Below, piece by piece: positions 1 through 5,427 of a stretch of 7,233 bases of DNA. Position 1 is the stretch's first letter. The number at the start of each line of letters is the position of its first letter. The stretch spans positions 1 through 7,233 of the forward strand of contig JAFNAH010000076.1 of NCBI GenBank assembly GCA_017860075.1. Direction: 5' to 3'. A program made the translations under genes and the position numbers. Source of the stretch: Acidobacteriota bacterium (GTDB lineage Bacteria; Acidobacteriota; UBA6911). Under the pieces are notes generated by a model. It was given only the letters and a program-made list of their open reading frames with translations, was not told where the DNA came from and ran no database searches.

Positions 1-738
1 CCGGGCGACTTCGACTCGCCGGGTTTCCAGCTGGGCGGCCCTCTCCAGTACGATTTCTCGCCCGACGGAAAAGAAATCGTCTACATGTCAAACCATGACA
101 AGGATGCCGCTTCTTCGACAAACAACGATCTCTGGGTCCTGTCGCTTTCAGCCGGGGAGACCCGGCCGGGCAACATAACTGCTTCGAACCCGGCTTACGA
201 CGGAAGCCCGAAGTACTCGCCCGACGGCCGCTACATCGCCTATCGGATGCAGAAACAGCCCGGCTACGAATCGGACCTGTTCCGATTGGCGCTGTACGAC
301 CGGGAGAGAAACGAAACGCGGGTACTCACGGAGCCCTATCGCAACTGGATCAACAGCTTCGCCTGGGCATCGGATTCGAAGACCATCTATTTCACCGGTC
401 CGGACGAGGGCCGGGATCCTCTGCGCCGGCTCGACGTCGCAAGCGGAAGGATTGAGGCAGTCCTCACGGACAGCGCCATCGACGAATTTGCATTCACCGG
501 CAACGAGAAGACTCTCGTCTACGTGAGGCGCTCCGTCGCTGATCCCGCCGAGATCTGCAGTGCCGCGATGACCGGAGGCGGCGCGTCCGGCAAGGTTCAA
601 CTCACACACGCCAACGAAGCCCTCGTGAGCGAGGTGGACATTCGCCCGGCTGAAACAATATGGGTCGAGGGGAGCGGCCAGGCCAAGGTGGAAGTGTTCA
701 CGGCTTCGATCCCGGCCGGAAATATCCCCTCATCCTGA
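1..738 (+). CDS. S9-family peptidase, beta-propeller part (5'-partial, ends at a frameshift)
   Basis: This is the middle part of a prolyl-oligopeptidase-type (MEROPS S9) dipeptidyl or acylaminoacyl peptidase. The frame is open from base 1, so the true start and, by comparison with the usual 650-700 residue family length, about 150-200 N-terminal residues lie off the window; the ATG at 85 is internal. The visible part is a TolB/PD40-like propeller with repeated blade motifs: FSPDGKEIVY (from 55), YSPDGRYIAY (from 214) and WASDSKTIYF (from 364). In the family the propeller gates access of short peptides to the catalytic domain. The characteristic pre-catalytic segment ETIWVEGSGQAKVEVF is present up to about 699. 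Reading then leaves the family pattern and stops at 736-738, while the catalytic domain continues in another frame. The family call is firm. The exact peptide specificity cannot be read from the sequence. Confidence 0.85.
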   Translation, partial: PGDFDSPGFQLGGPLQYDFSPDGKEIVYMSNHDKDAASSTNNDLWVLSLSAGETRPGNITASNPAYDGSPKYSPDGRYIAYRMQKQPGYESDLFRLALYDRERNETRVLTEPYRNWINSFAWASDSKTIYFTGPDEGRDPLRRLDVASGRIEAVLTDSAIDEFAFTGNEKTLVYVRRSVADPAEICSAAMTGGGASGKVQLTHANEALVSEVDIRPAETIWVEGSGQAKVEVFTASIPAGNIPSS

Positions 739-1487
739 ACGTTCACGGTGGCCCGCAGGACCAGTGGGAGGACGCGTTCCGGGGCGACTGGCAGGTCTAT
801 CCCGGCGCCGGGTACGTCGTCGCATTCGCCAATCCCCATGGCTCAACCGGTTACGGCCAGGATTTCACGGCGGAGATTTCGGGCGACTGGGGCGGCGAGG
901 TCTACCAGGACCTGATGAAGGTCACGGATGCACTCGAGAAATTGCCGTATGTCGATGGTAACCGGATGGGGGCCATGGGATGGTCTTACGGCGGTTACAT
1001 GATGATGTGGATGGAAGGCCACACGGATCGTTTCAAGGCGATTGCGTCCATGATGGGCCTGTACGATCTGCGCTCTTTCTACGGGGCGACAGAAGAGCTT
1101 TGGTTTCCGGAATGGGACCTGAAGGGACAACCCTGGAATTCGGATCTGTACGAGAAATGGTCCCCGTCGAACTTCGTGCGCAATTTCAAGACACCGTGCC
1201 TGGTGATCACCGGTGAGCGCGATTACCGGATCCCCTACACACAGTCGCTGCAGTTCTTCACTGCGCTCCAGAAGATGAACGTCCCGTCCAGACTGATTGT
1301 CTACGCGGATGCCGGCCACTGGCCCAGCTGGTACGAGATGGCCCTTTACTATACGGCCCACCTGGAATGGTTCCAGAAGTACCTCGGCGGCGATGCGCCG
1401 CCATGGGCTACGGAGCAGTTTCTCCGCAACGCGGTGTTCGATCAGAAGACGGGCCGGCGCATAACGGGCCAGCCCGGTTCGAAGTGA
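660..1487 (+). CDS. S9-family peptidase, catalytic alpha/beta-hydrolase part (downstream of the frameshift)
   Basis: This frame carries the Peptidase_S9 catalytic domain (PF00326-like) of the gene whose propeller lies upstream. Family-like sequence begins at GFDPGRKYPLILNVHGGPQ, from about 702; the preceding residues from the ATG at 660 are out-of-frame sequence, and no Shine-Dalgarno site precedes that ATG, so independent translation is unlikely. The whole serine-hydrolase triad is present. The nucleophile Ser is in GWSYGGYMMM (codon 984-986), Asp is in GERDYRIP (1221-1223) and His is in DAGHWPSW (1317-1319). The HGGP oxyanion-region motif is also present. The domain is full length and ends in TGA at 1485-1487. 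The intact triad means the damage is recent, or is a sequencing or assembly error. If the frameshift is real, the product would be inactive without its propeller. The gene is convergent with the phosphate-transport operon. Confidence 0.85.
   Translation: MGRGERPGQGGSVHGFDPGRKYPLILNVHGGPQDQWEDAFRGDWQVYPGAGYVVAFANPHGSTGYGQDFTAEISGDWGGEVYQDLMKVTDALEKLPYVDGNRMGAMGWSYGGYMMMWMEGHTDRFKAIASMMGLYDLRSFYGATEELWFPEWDLKGQPWNSDLYEKWSPSNFVRNFKTPCLVITGERDYRIPYTQSLQFFTALQKMNVPSRLIVYADAGHWPSWYEMALYYTAHLEWFQKYLGGDAPPWATEQFLRNAVFDQKTGRRITGQPGSK
694..707 (+). other. Frameshift junction within the S9 peptidase gene
   Basis: Homology-like sequence runs in frame 1 up to the Val-Phe codons gtg ttc (694-699) and resumes in frame 3 at Gly-Phe-Asp-Pro (ggc at 702). 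Only two bases lie between the two codons, so the net change is a loss of one base modulo three. S9 peptidases usually have a few extra linker residues here (pattern GFLVKPPGFDP), so a small deletion of about 10-13 bases is as likely as a single-base loss. No slippery heptamer is visible, which argues against programmed frameshifting. Confidence 0.7.
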
Positions 1488-1504
1488 TATCGGAAAGAGG
1501 TGGG

Positions 1505-1551
1505 CGCATTGCGCCGCAGTGCGCTCCCGGTCCGCGCCGGCAGCGCGGATC
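1505..1551. terminator. Two hairpins in the convergent spacer (possible bidirectional terminator)
   Basis: The 97-bp gap between the ends of the peptidase and Pit genes holds two inverted repeats. The first pairs gcgcatt with agtgcgc, one pair being G-U, around a 7-base loop. The second pairs tccgcgc (1531-1537) perfectly with gcgcgga (1543-1549) around a 5-base loop, and extends to nine pairs with one wobble (1529-1551). The position between convergent genes fits transcription termination in both directions. Neither side has a run of T, so this is not a canonical intrinsic terminator. Confidence 0.35.
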
Positions 1552-1584
1552 CACTCCAAGCTGATGGCTGAAATCTGAGAGTCC

Positions 1585-2577
1585 CTAGAAGATTGCGGTG
1601 TAGGCCAGGTAGAAAAGTGCGGCGAGCAGCCCCGCAACCGGGATGGTGAGAATCCATGCCCACAGAATGCGGGCGGCGACGAGCCATCTCACGGACTTGT
1701 AGCCGCTGGTCATACCGACGCCTGCGATCGCGCCCGTGATCGTATGCGTCGTAGACACGGGGATGCCAAAATGCGACACCGCAAGGATCGTGACACCGCC
1801 GCCGGTCTCGGCACAGAATCCGTGCATCGGGTCCAGCTTTGTCAGCTTGCTTCCCATGGTCCGGATGATCCGCACGCCGCCGGCGAGCGTACCCGCGGCG
1901 ATGACGGCGTAGCTCACAAATATAATCCAGTACGGGATGTGCTTGGCGTCCGGCGGCAACTGCCCACCGGCGACAAGCAACGCAAACAGGATACCGATGG
2001 TCTTCTGGGCGTCGTTCGTGCCGTGGGAAATCGAGTAGATTGCGGCTGAAACAAGTTGCAGGCGCCTGAAGAGCCTGTTGATTGTGCGGGGCGATCCTTT
2101 TCTCACCAGGAGAAAAACCACCATCTGGTTGATCATGCCCAGGAGCATCCCGATCAGGGGTGAAATGACGATGAAAGAGGCGATGAAAAGGATCGTTCCG
2201 ACATTCAGCAGTTGCCAGCCCTTGAAGGCTATGACGGCACCGGCAAGGCCGCCGATGAGCGCGTGAGAGGAACTCGAGGGCAGCCCGAGCCACCAGGTGA
2301 GCACGTTCCAGATGATAGCGCCCACGAGTGCGGAGAAGATGACGGGGACCGTAATACTCTCGGGGTTGACTACTCCTTTGCCCACAGTCATCGCCACGCC
2401 GGTGCCCAGAACGAAAACGGCAACGAAGTTGAAGAAAGCCGCCCAGGCGACCGCCAGGCGCGGCGAGAGCACCCGCGTGGTGACTACCGTGGCGATGGAG
2501 TTGGCCGCGTCGTGGAATCCGTTGACATAGTCGAAACCGAGCGCGGCGACGAAGGTCACGACTATGAGGGGCTCCAT
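1585..2577 (-). CDS. pit: PiT-family inorganic phosphate permease
   Basis: This is an inner-membrane low-affinity phosphate transporter of the PiT (PHO4) family, which takes up phosphate, often as a neutral metal-phosphate complex, with protons or Na+. At 330 residues it is the compact bacterial form. The family's inverted internal duplication is clear. Signature GFHDAANSIATVV (residues 20-32) is echoed by SHGTNDAQKTIG (184-195), and GLPSSSSHALIGG (98-110) by GIPVSTTHTITGAIAGVG (271-288). Most of the rest is hydrophobic membrane helix with a basic cytoplasmic loop at about 158-173 (VRKGSPRTINRLFRR). The ATG at 2575-2577 directly follows the stop codon of the DUF47 gene. Its ribosome-binding sequence (GGAG, nine bases before the ATG) lies inside the end of that gene, so translation is probably coupled. 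The product call is firm. Proton versus sodium coupling cannot be decided from the sequence. Confidence 0.95.
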   Translation of the reverse strand: MEPLIVVTFVAALGFDYVNGFHDAANSIATVVTTRVLSPRLAVAWAAFFNFVAVFVLGTGVAMTVGKGVVNPESITVPVIFSALVGAIIWNVLTWWLGLPSSSSHALIGGLAGAVIAFKGWQLLNVGTILFIASFIVISPLIGMLLGMINQMVVFLLVRKGSPRTINRLFRRLQLVSAAIYSISHGTNDAQKTIGILFALLVAGGQLPPDAKHIPYWIIFVSYAVIAAGTLAGGVRIIRTMGSKLTKLDPMHGFCAETGGGVTILAVSHFGIPVSTTHTITGAIAGVGMTSGYKSVRWLVAARILWAWILTIPVAGLLAALFYLAYTAIF

Positions 2578-3207
2578 CTAGCTGTGCTCCAGGTAGAGGC
2601 CCTCGATGATGTTGATCGCGTCCTCGCAGCGATCGATCGCAAGCTCAACAGTCTCCAGGATTTCCTTGAGCTTGATAACCGCCAGCGGATCGGCCGCCGA
2701 ATCCCGGAACAGCTGGCTGAGACCCGAGGCAAGCAGCACATCTCCTTCGTTCTCGAGCTTGTGGATCTCCCCGGCGATGTGCCGCATCTCTTCGGTGTGG
2801 TTGAATCCCTTGATGATCTCCACCGCGTCCTTTGTCTTCTCCACGGAATGCAGGAGCACCTTGCCCATCTCTTTCAGATATTGCGGGGTGAAGGGGATCT
2901 CGTAAATGTTGATGCGCTTGGCGGTGTAGTGGATGGCATCCATGATGTCATCCAGCCTCGAGATGAGCCTGACTATTTCGTCCCGGTCGAGGGGTGTAAT
3001 GAAGGTCTTGTGGAGCAGATCCACGGTCTGATGCGTGATCGCATCGCAGTGCTGTTCCAACTCTTCCAGGCGCTCCTGGTGGGCATCCGCTTTGGGATAC
3101 TCGTCGAGCAATTGAGTGAGGACTCTGGCCCCTTCATAGGTCGCCGCGGCATGGTGATTGAACAGATCGAAGAAGCCAATGTCCTTCTTAAACAGTCTTC
3201 CCAGCAT
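2578..3207 (-). CDS. DUF47 / PhoU-like protein, Pit accessory
   Basis: This is a 209-residue, all-helical cytoplasmic protein of the DUF47 family (PF01865; PhoU-related, called Pit accessory protein in several genomes). The start MLGRLFKKDIGFFDLFNHHA is typical, and the length matches the family. Acidic repeats resembling PhoU metal-binding E-x3-D motifs are visible: LEQHCDAITH (residues 50-59), EIHKLENEGD (147-155 region) and DRCEDAINIIEG (192-203). Between them lie FITPLDRDEIVRLISRLDDI (69-88) and an amphipathic helical region. The gene is first in a two-gene operon and its TAG abuts the ATG of pit. This arrangement recurs widely, and the family is thought to modulate Pit activity. The start at 3205-3207 is preceded by only a weak ribosome-binding sequence (GGAT, seven bases upstream). 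The family call is firm; the biochemical role is inferred. Confidence 0.92.
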   Translation of the reverse strand: MLGRLFKKDIGFFDLFNHHAAATYEGARVLTQLLDEYPKADAHQERLEELEQHCDAITHQTVDLLHKTFITPLDRDEIVRLISRLDDIMDAIHYTAKRINIYEIPFTPQYLKEMGKVLLHSVEKTKDAVEIIKGFNHTEEMRHIAGEIHKLENEGDVLLASGLSQLFRDSAADPLAVIKLKEILETVELAIDRCEDAINIIEGLYLEHS

Positions 3208-3222
3208 CGTTTAGATCCGTGG

Positions 3223-3246
3223 ATCGGGCAACCCGGCCAGCCCGAT
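3223..3246 (-). promoter_or_regulatory. Hairpin in the leader of the DUF47-pit transcript
   Basis: Bases 3223-3229 (atcgggc) pair perfectly with 3240-3246 (gcccgat) around a 10-base loop. If the promoter at 3263-3292 is used, this hairpin falls in the roughly 50-base 5' leader, ending about 16 bases before the DUF47 start. It could affect translation or mRNA stability. It does not match a riboswitch class that I know. Confidence 0.3.
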
Positions 3247-3262
3247 TGTGAACAAACCCATA

Positions 3263-3292
3263 TTTATAGGCTATCTTGGCCGGACGGCGCAA
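3263..3292 (-). promoter_or_regulatory. Putative sigma-70-type promoter of the DUF47-pit operon
   Basis: On the minus strand, TTGCGC (complement of 3287-3292) and TATAAA (complement of 3263-3268) are separated by 18 bases, close to the consensus -35 and -10 arrangement. This is the only AT-rich patch in the surrounding GC-rich spacer. It would start transcription about 50 bases before the DUF47 ATG. I see no pair of Pho-box-like CTGTCAT repeats, so PhoB control is not supported. Confidence 0.45.
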
Positions 3293-3297
3293 GCGAG

Positions 3298-3315
3298 AAG
3301 TGGCGCAAGTGGCGC
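3298..3315. repeat. Perfect 9-bp tandem repeat upstream of the promoter
   Basis: The 9-mer aagtggcgc occurs twice without a gap (3298-3306 and 3307-3315). A related ggcgcaag lies 16 bases before the matching bases of the second unit, overlapping the predicted -35 element (3286-3293). On the minus strand this reads GCGCCACTT twice and then a further GCGCC. The position just upstream of, and touching, the -35 box would suit an activator or repressor binding site. The repeat is seen directly; its role is inferred. Confidence 0.45.
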
Positions 3316-3500
3316 TGCCGTCGACGCATTATGCTGCTTACAAAGGAGATAGCACGCGCCAAACGCATGATTCCCGCGGCCGCGGCGCGGCGGCACGCTC
3401 ACCCGCTATCGATCCTGTTCGCGAAATGCGTCCGCGGTCCGAATGAAGTGGTCTTGCCCATGAGCGCCTCACGAATCGGGGCTCGTCACGCTTTGCCTGG

Positions 3501-3528
3501 CGGCTGATCCCCGGCGTCAGCCGGTTTT
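3501..3528 (+). terminator. Orphan terminator-like hairpin
   Basis: Bases 3501-3507 (cggctga) pair with 3517-3523 (tcagccg) around a 9-base loop, and TTTT follows at 3525-3528 on the plus strand. The T run is short and no plus-strand gene is recognised before it. On the minus strand it lies about 50 bases beyond the stop of the GH20-like gene and could end that transcript, but that side lacks a T run. Confidence 0.3.
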
Positions 3529-3576
3529 GACGCGGCGTTCGCAATCGGACCGAACGGCGATGTCTACCCGCCCGAA

Positions 3577-5274
3577 TTACCTGCGCGACACGAGATCACC
3601 GAAGGGGCCCAAGAGTTCGTACTTGTTCAGCCAGGTTGTGTACATGATGCCGCAAGCCCCGGGCGTCGCATCCAGAGACTCGAGCCAGCCCTTGGGGTTG
3701 TCCAGGTTGTCGGCGTCATAGTACGAGGCGGCGAGCGTCTGGAAGCCCAGGCCGGCGAAGAAGCCCAGGCTCTTCTCCCGGATATCGTAATACCAGCAGG
3801 CGATGCGCATCTCCTTCGGGATGTACTTCCACGACTCGACAAACGTTCCTTCCGCAAGGTAGTAGTACTTCTGCTCCGGCTTGGCGTTGTGGTTCGGATC
3901 CAGCATGTCCGACCAGACGAAGATCTCCGCCTCGGGATTCAAATCGCGCACCATCTTGAATTGCCTCGTGAGGCAGTCGCCCAGGATTTGTCCCATGGTC
4001 ATGCCCCGGCTCCTGCACGCCTCGCACGATCCACCGACGCGTATCTCGTCCTGGCTGAGCAGGTACTTCTTCGGCGCCAGGGTCTCGTGGACCAGCTTTG
4101 CCTGCGCGCGCCAGAGGTCGTACAGCTTCGGCTCGGACATGCAGAGCGGGCTCTGGCCGTGGTAGATCGACACTCCGTGATACCAGCTCACGCGGAGACG
4201 CTCCCCGTTCCTGATCCTGCTCCCCGCCGGGATCTGAATCGCAGGGCCGTCGTGGTCGAAGCGATTGTTGAGGCCCGGATCGGTAACTTCGCCGTAGTCG
4301 CGCTTCTCCTCGTACACCGCGTCACTCTTCTCTCCCTTGACAACCAGCGGAGTCCCCATGCGGCGCAGGACATTGACCAGGCCGATCTCCTCCAGGCGCA
4401 GGTCATCGATCCAGAATTTCCCTTTGTTGCCTCCTTGCACGGTCGCGGCGATCCGGACTTTGTCGTAGCCCCAGGTGTTGAAGCCGACGGCGACCTGGTG
4501 CCAGTCAGCGGTCTTCTGGAGCCTTGGATTCTCGTACTGGAGCCTGCGCCCGTCCGCGACACCCTTCACATCCAGGCGGAAGAATCCCGAACCGAAAGGA
4601 TCGGAGGAGGCCATGTCCTCGGACTTGATCCAGCAGCTCAAGCGATAGCACCGGTAGGGGTGTACCGCCGTTTCCTGGCTCAGGCTGACGTCCTGCCGGG
4701 GGAGCCTGTCGAGATTGCCGAACCGCACCGAGGCCTTCCCCTCTTTGTACGCCTGGGTGTCTACCGAGATCGCCTCGGCCGACTTCCCGGGCAGGTCGAA
4801 ATCCGTGATCCGGTTATCCCTGGTGCGCTCGAAACCCCCGTTGGCGAGGCCGACCTCCGGATCCGCGACCAGCCTGGCTTGGCCATCTTTGACGATATAG
4901 AGCGCATCCTTGACAGGCAGCCCCGCGGCGAGGTTCCTGTCGTGCGCGAGGATGGCTCCGCCGTATCCGGCCGACATGAACATGGGGATGATTTCCATGT
5001 GACGTTCGGCGCAGATCCTCTGCACCTCTTTCAACCGCCTCAAGCCGTCGCCGGACATCACGCCGAGTTCGTCGAACCCGGTTGAGAGCGCGATGCCGTT
5101 CAATCCATGTTCAGAAGCGGTGACGATGATCTTCCGAATGCGGTCGAGCTCCTGGTCGTCGCGGAGACTGCTCCCGATGCGGACCCAGCGATTGGGGTAG
5201 ATCTTCTTTTCGTTGCCGACGGATGTGCCGAGCAGAACCAGCCCGAGGACTGCAAACCAAATGGCGCGCTTCAT
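3577..5274 (-). CDS. Secreted GH20-like TIM-barrel protein with an inserted CBM4/9-type jelly roll
   Basis: This 565-residue exported protein has no assigned function. Residues 1-20 form a Sec signal peptide (basic MKR, then a hydrophobic stretch to about 19) without a lipobox. Residues about 27-140 look like the first strands of a TIM barrel (WVRIGSS, LNGIALST, MEIIPMFMSAGYGG). Residues about 143-297 resemble a CBM4/9 carbohydrate-binding jelly roll, opening with LANGGFE and closing with GKFWIDDLRLEE. The barrel then resumes with LLSQDEIRVGG (D409-E410), EIFVWSDMLDPNHN, IACWYYD, FQTLAASYYDAD and MYTTWLNKYELLGPFGDL. The Asp-Glu pair at a strand end recalls the catalytic D-E of GH20 hexosaminidases, which suggests sugar hydrolysis, but the fold and activity are inferred. 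There are nine cysteines, including CEAC (417-420). The start at 5272-5274 has a perfect AGGAGG six bases upstream. Confidence 0.7.
   Translation of the reverse strand: MKRAIWFAVLGLVLLGTSVGNEKKIYPNRWVRIGSSLRDDQELDRIRKIIVTASEHGLNGIALSTGFDELGVMSGDGLRRLKEVQRICAERHMEIIPMFMSAGYGGAILAHDRNLAAGLPVKDALYIVKDGQARLVADPEVGLANGGFERTRDNRITDFDLPGKSAEAISVDTQAYKEGKASVRFGNLDRLPRQDVSLSQETAVHPYRCYRLSCWIKSEDMASSDPFGSGFFRLDVKGVADGRRLQYENPRLQKTADWHQVAVGFNTWGYDKVRIAATVQGGNKGKFWIDDLRLEEIGLVNVLRRMGTPLVVKGEKSDAVYEEKRDYGEVTDPGLNNRFDHDGPAIQIPAGSRIRNGERLRVSWYHGVSIYHGQSPLCMSEPKLYDLWRAQAKLVHETLAPKKYLLSQDEIRVGGSCEACRSRGMTMGQILGDCLTRQFKMVRDLNPEAEIFVWSDMLDPNHNAKPEQKYYYLAEGTFVESWKYIPKEMRIACWYYDIREKSLGFFAGLGFQTLAASYYDADNLDNPKGWLESLDATPGACGIMYTTWLNKYELLGPFGDLVSRR
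4384..4848 (-). other. CBM4/9-like jelly-roll domain within the GH20-like protein
   Basis: Residues about 143-297 of the secreted protein read as one beta-rich module. NGGFE at its start and a W/F-x-I-D-D-L-R-L strand at its end are the usual boundaries of CBM_4_9 domains. In between are EAISVDTQAYKEGKASVRFG, a strand with CYRLSCWIKSED, and WHQVAVGFNTWGYDKVRIA. It interrupts the barrel rather than sitting at an end, which suggests it positions a polymer substrate over the active site. The ligand is unknown. Confidence 0.6.
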
Positions 5275-5280
5275 GAGCTC

Positions 5281-5286
5281 CCTCCT
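5281..5286 (-). promoter_or_regulatory. Perfect Shine-Dalgarno site of the GH20-like gene
   Basis: The minus strand reads AGGAGG, then six bases, then ATG. This full-consensus ribosome-binding site fixes the start codon at 5272-5274 and suggests strong translation. It is the best such site in the window. No clear -35/-10 pair is seen in the 80 bases before it; TTGCCT followed by TTAGCA-like bases is too weak to call. Confidence 0.75.
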
Positions 5287-5362
5287 GGAAGAAACCCCAT
5301 GCTAAACCATGAAGCGGCCGGCTCAGGCAAAGATAATTCGCGGGGTCGTATGGGAGGAGGTA

Positions 5363-5414
5363 GGTCCGGTCTGTCCGACCGGACCGAAAGGGCGCGCTTC
5401 CGCGAAGCACGCCC
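5363..5414 (-). terminator. Two tandem hairpins after the porin gene
   Basis: Just beyond the porin stop codon (5428-5430), two inverted repeats lie back to back. The first (5390-5414) pairs gggcg/cgccc and gcttc/gaagc with one internal mismatch and a 3-base loop; on the minus strand it is followed by TTTC. The second (5363-5385) is a perfect 9-bp stem, ggtccggtc with gaccggacc, around a 5-base loop. Together they probably terminate or stabilise the porin mRNA, separating it from the GH20-like gene. The T run is too short for a textbook terminator. Confidence 0.55.
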
Positions 5415-5427
5415 ACTACTGATACGC

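Larger units (their letters stand above)
3208..3576. other. Gene-free intergenic region upstream of the phosphate operon
   Basis: No convincing gene is found in these 369 bases. The part nearest the DUF47 gene (3208-3315) holds the promoter, tandem repeat and leader hairpin listed separately. The part from about 3316 to 3500 is GC-rich with no recognisable protein. A short plus-strand frame (ATG 3367 to TGA 3507) has an AAAGGAGAT-like sequence, but 17 bases too far upstream, and an Ala/Arg-rich low-complexity start. The minus-strand frame at 3338-3544 is Arg/Pro-rich and resembles no family I know. I see no tRNA or riboswitch. Confidence 0.6.

Noticed and set aside
694..738. Programmed ribosomal frameshift in the peptidase
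   Set aside because: No slippery heptamer or downstream stimulatory structure is evident, and the family is not known to use frameshifting.
1442..2293. Minus-strand open frame overlapping pit in another frame
   Set aside because: It is Arg/His/Pro-rich, which is typical of an out-of-frame reading of a membrane protein gene. The Pit frame holds all the family signatures.
3208..3330. Pho box upstream of the phosphate operon
   Set aside because: No pair of CTGTCAT-like direct repeats with the proper spacing is present; the repeat seen is GCGCCACTT.
2212..3507. Long plus-strand open frame opposite pit and DUF47
   Set aside because: It runs antisense through two well-identified genes and on into the spacer. 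Its Asp/Glu/Gly/Arg-rich composition is a shadow of GC-rich codon use, it has no family motif and no suitable ribosome-binding site.
3338..3544. Possible small proteins in the intergenic region, both strands
   Set aside because: Low-complexity Arg/Ala/Pro-rich products, poorly spaced ribosome-binding sites and no similarity that I can recognise.
3889..5085. Long plus-strand open frame opposite the GH20-like gene
   Set aside because: It is a shadow of the true minus-strand gene, which has a signal peptide, a perfect ribosome-binding site and coherent domains. The antisense product resembles nothing known.
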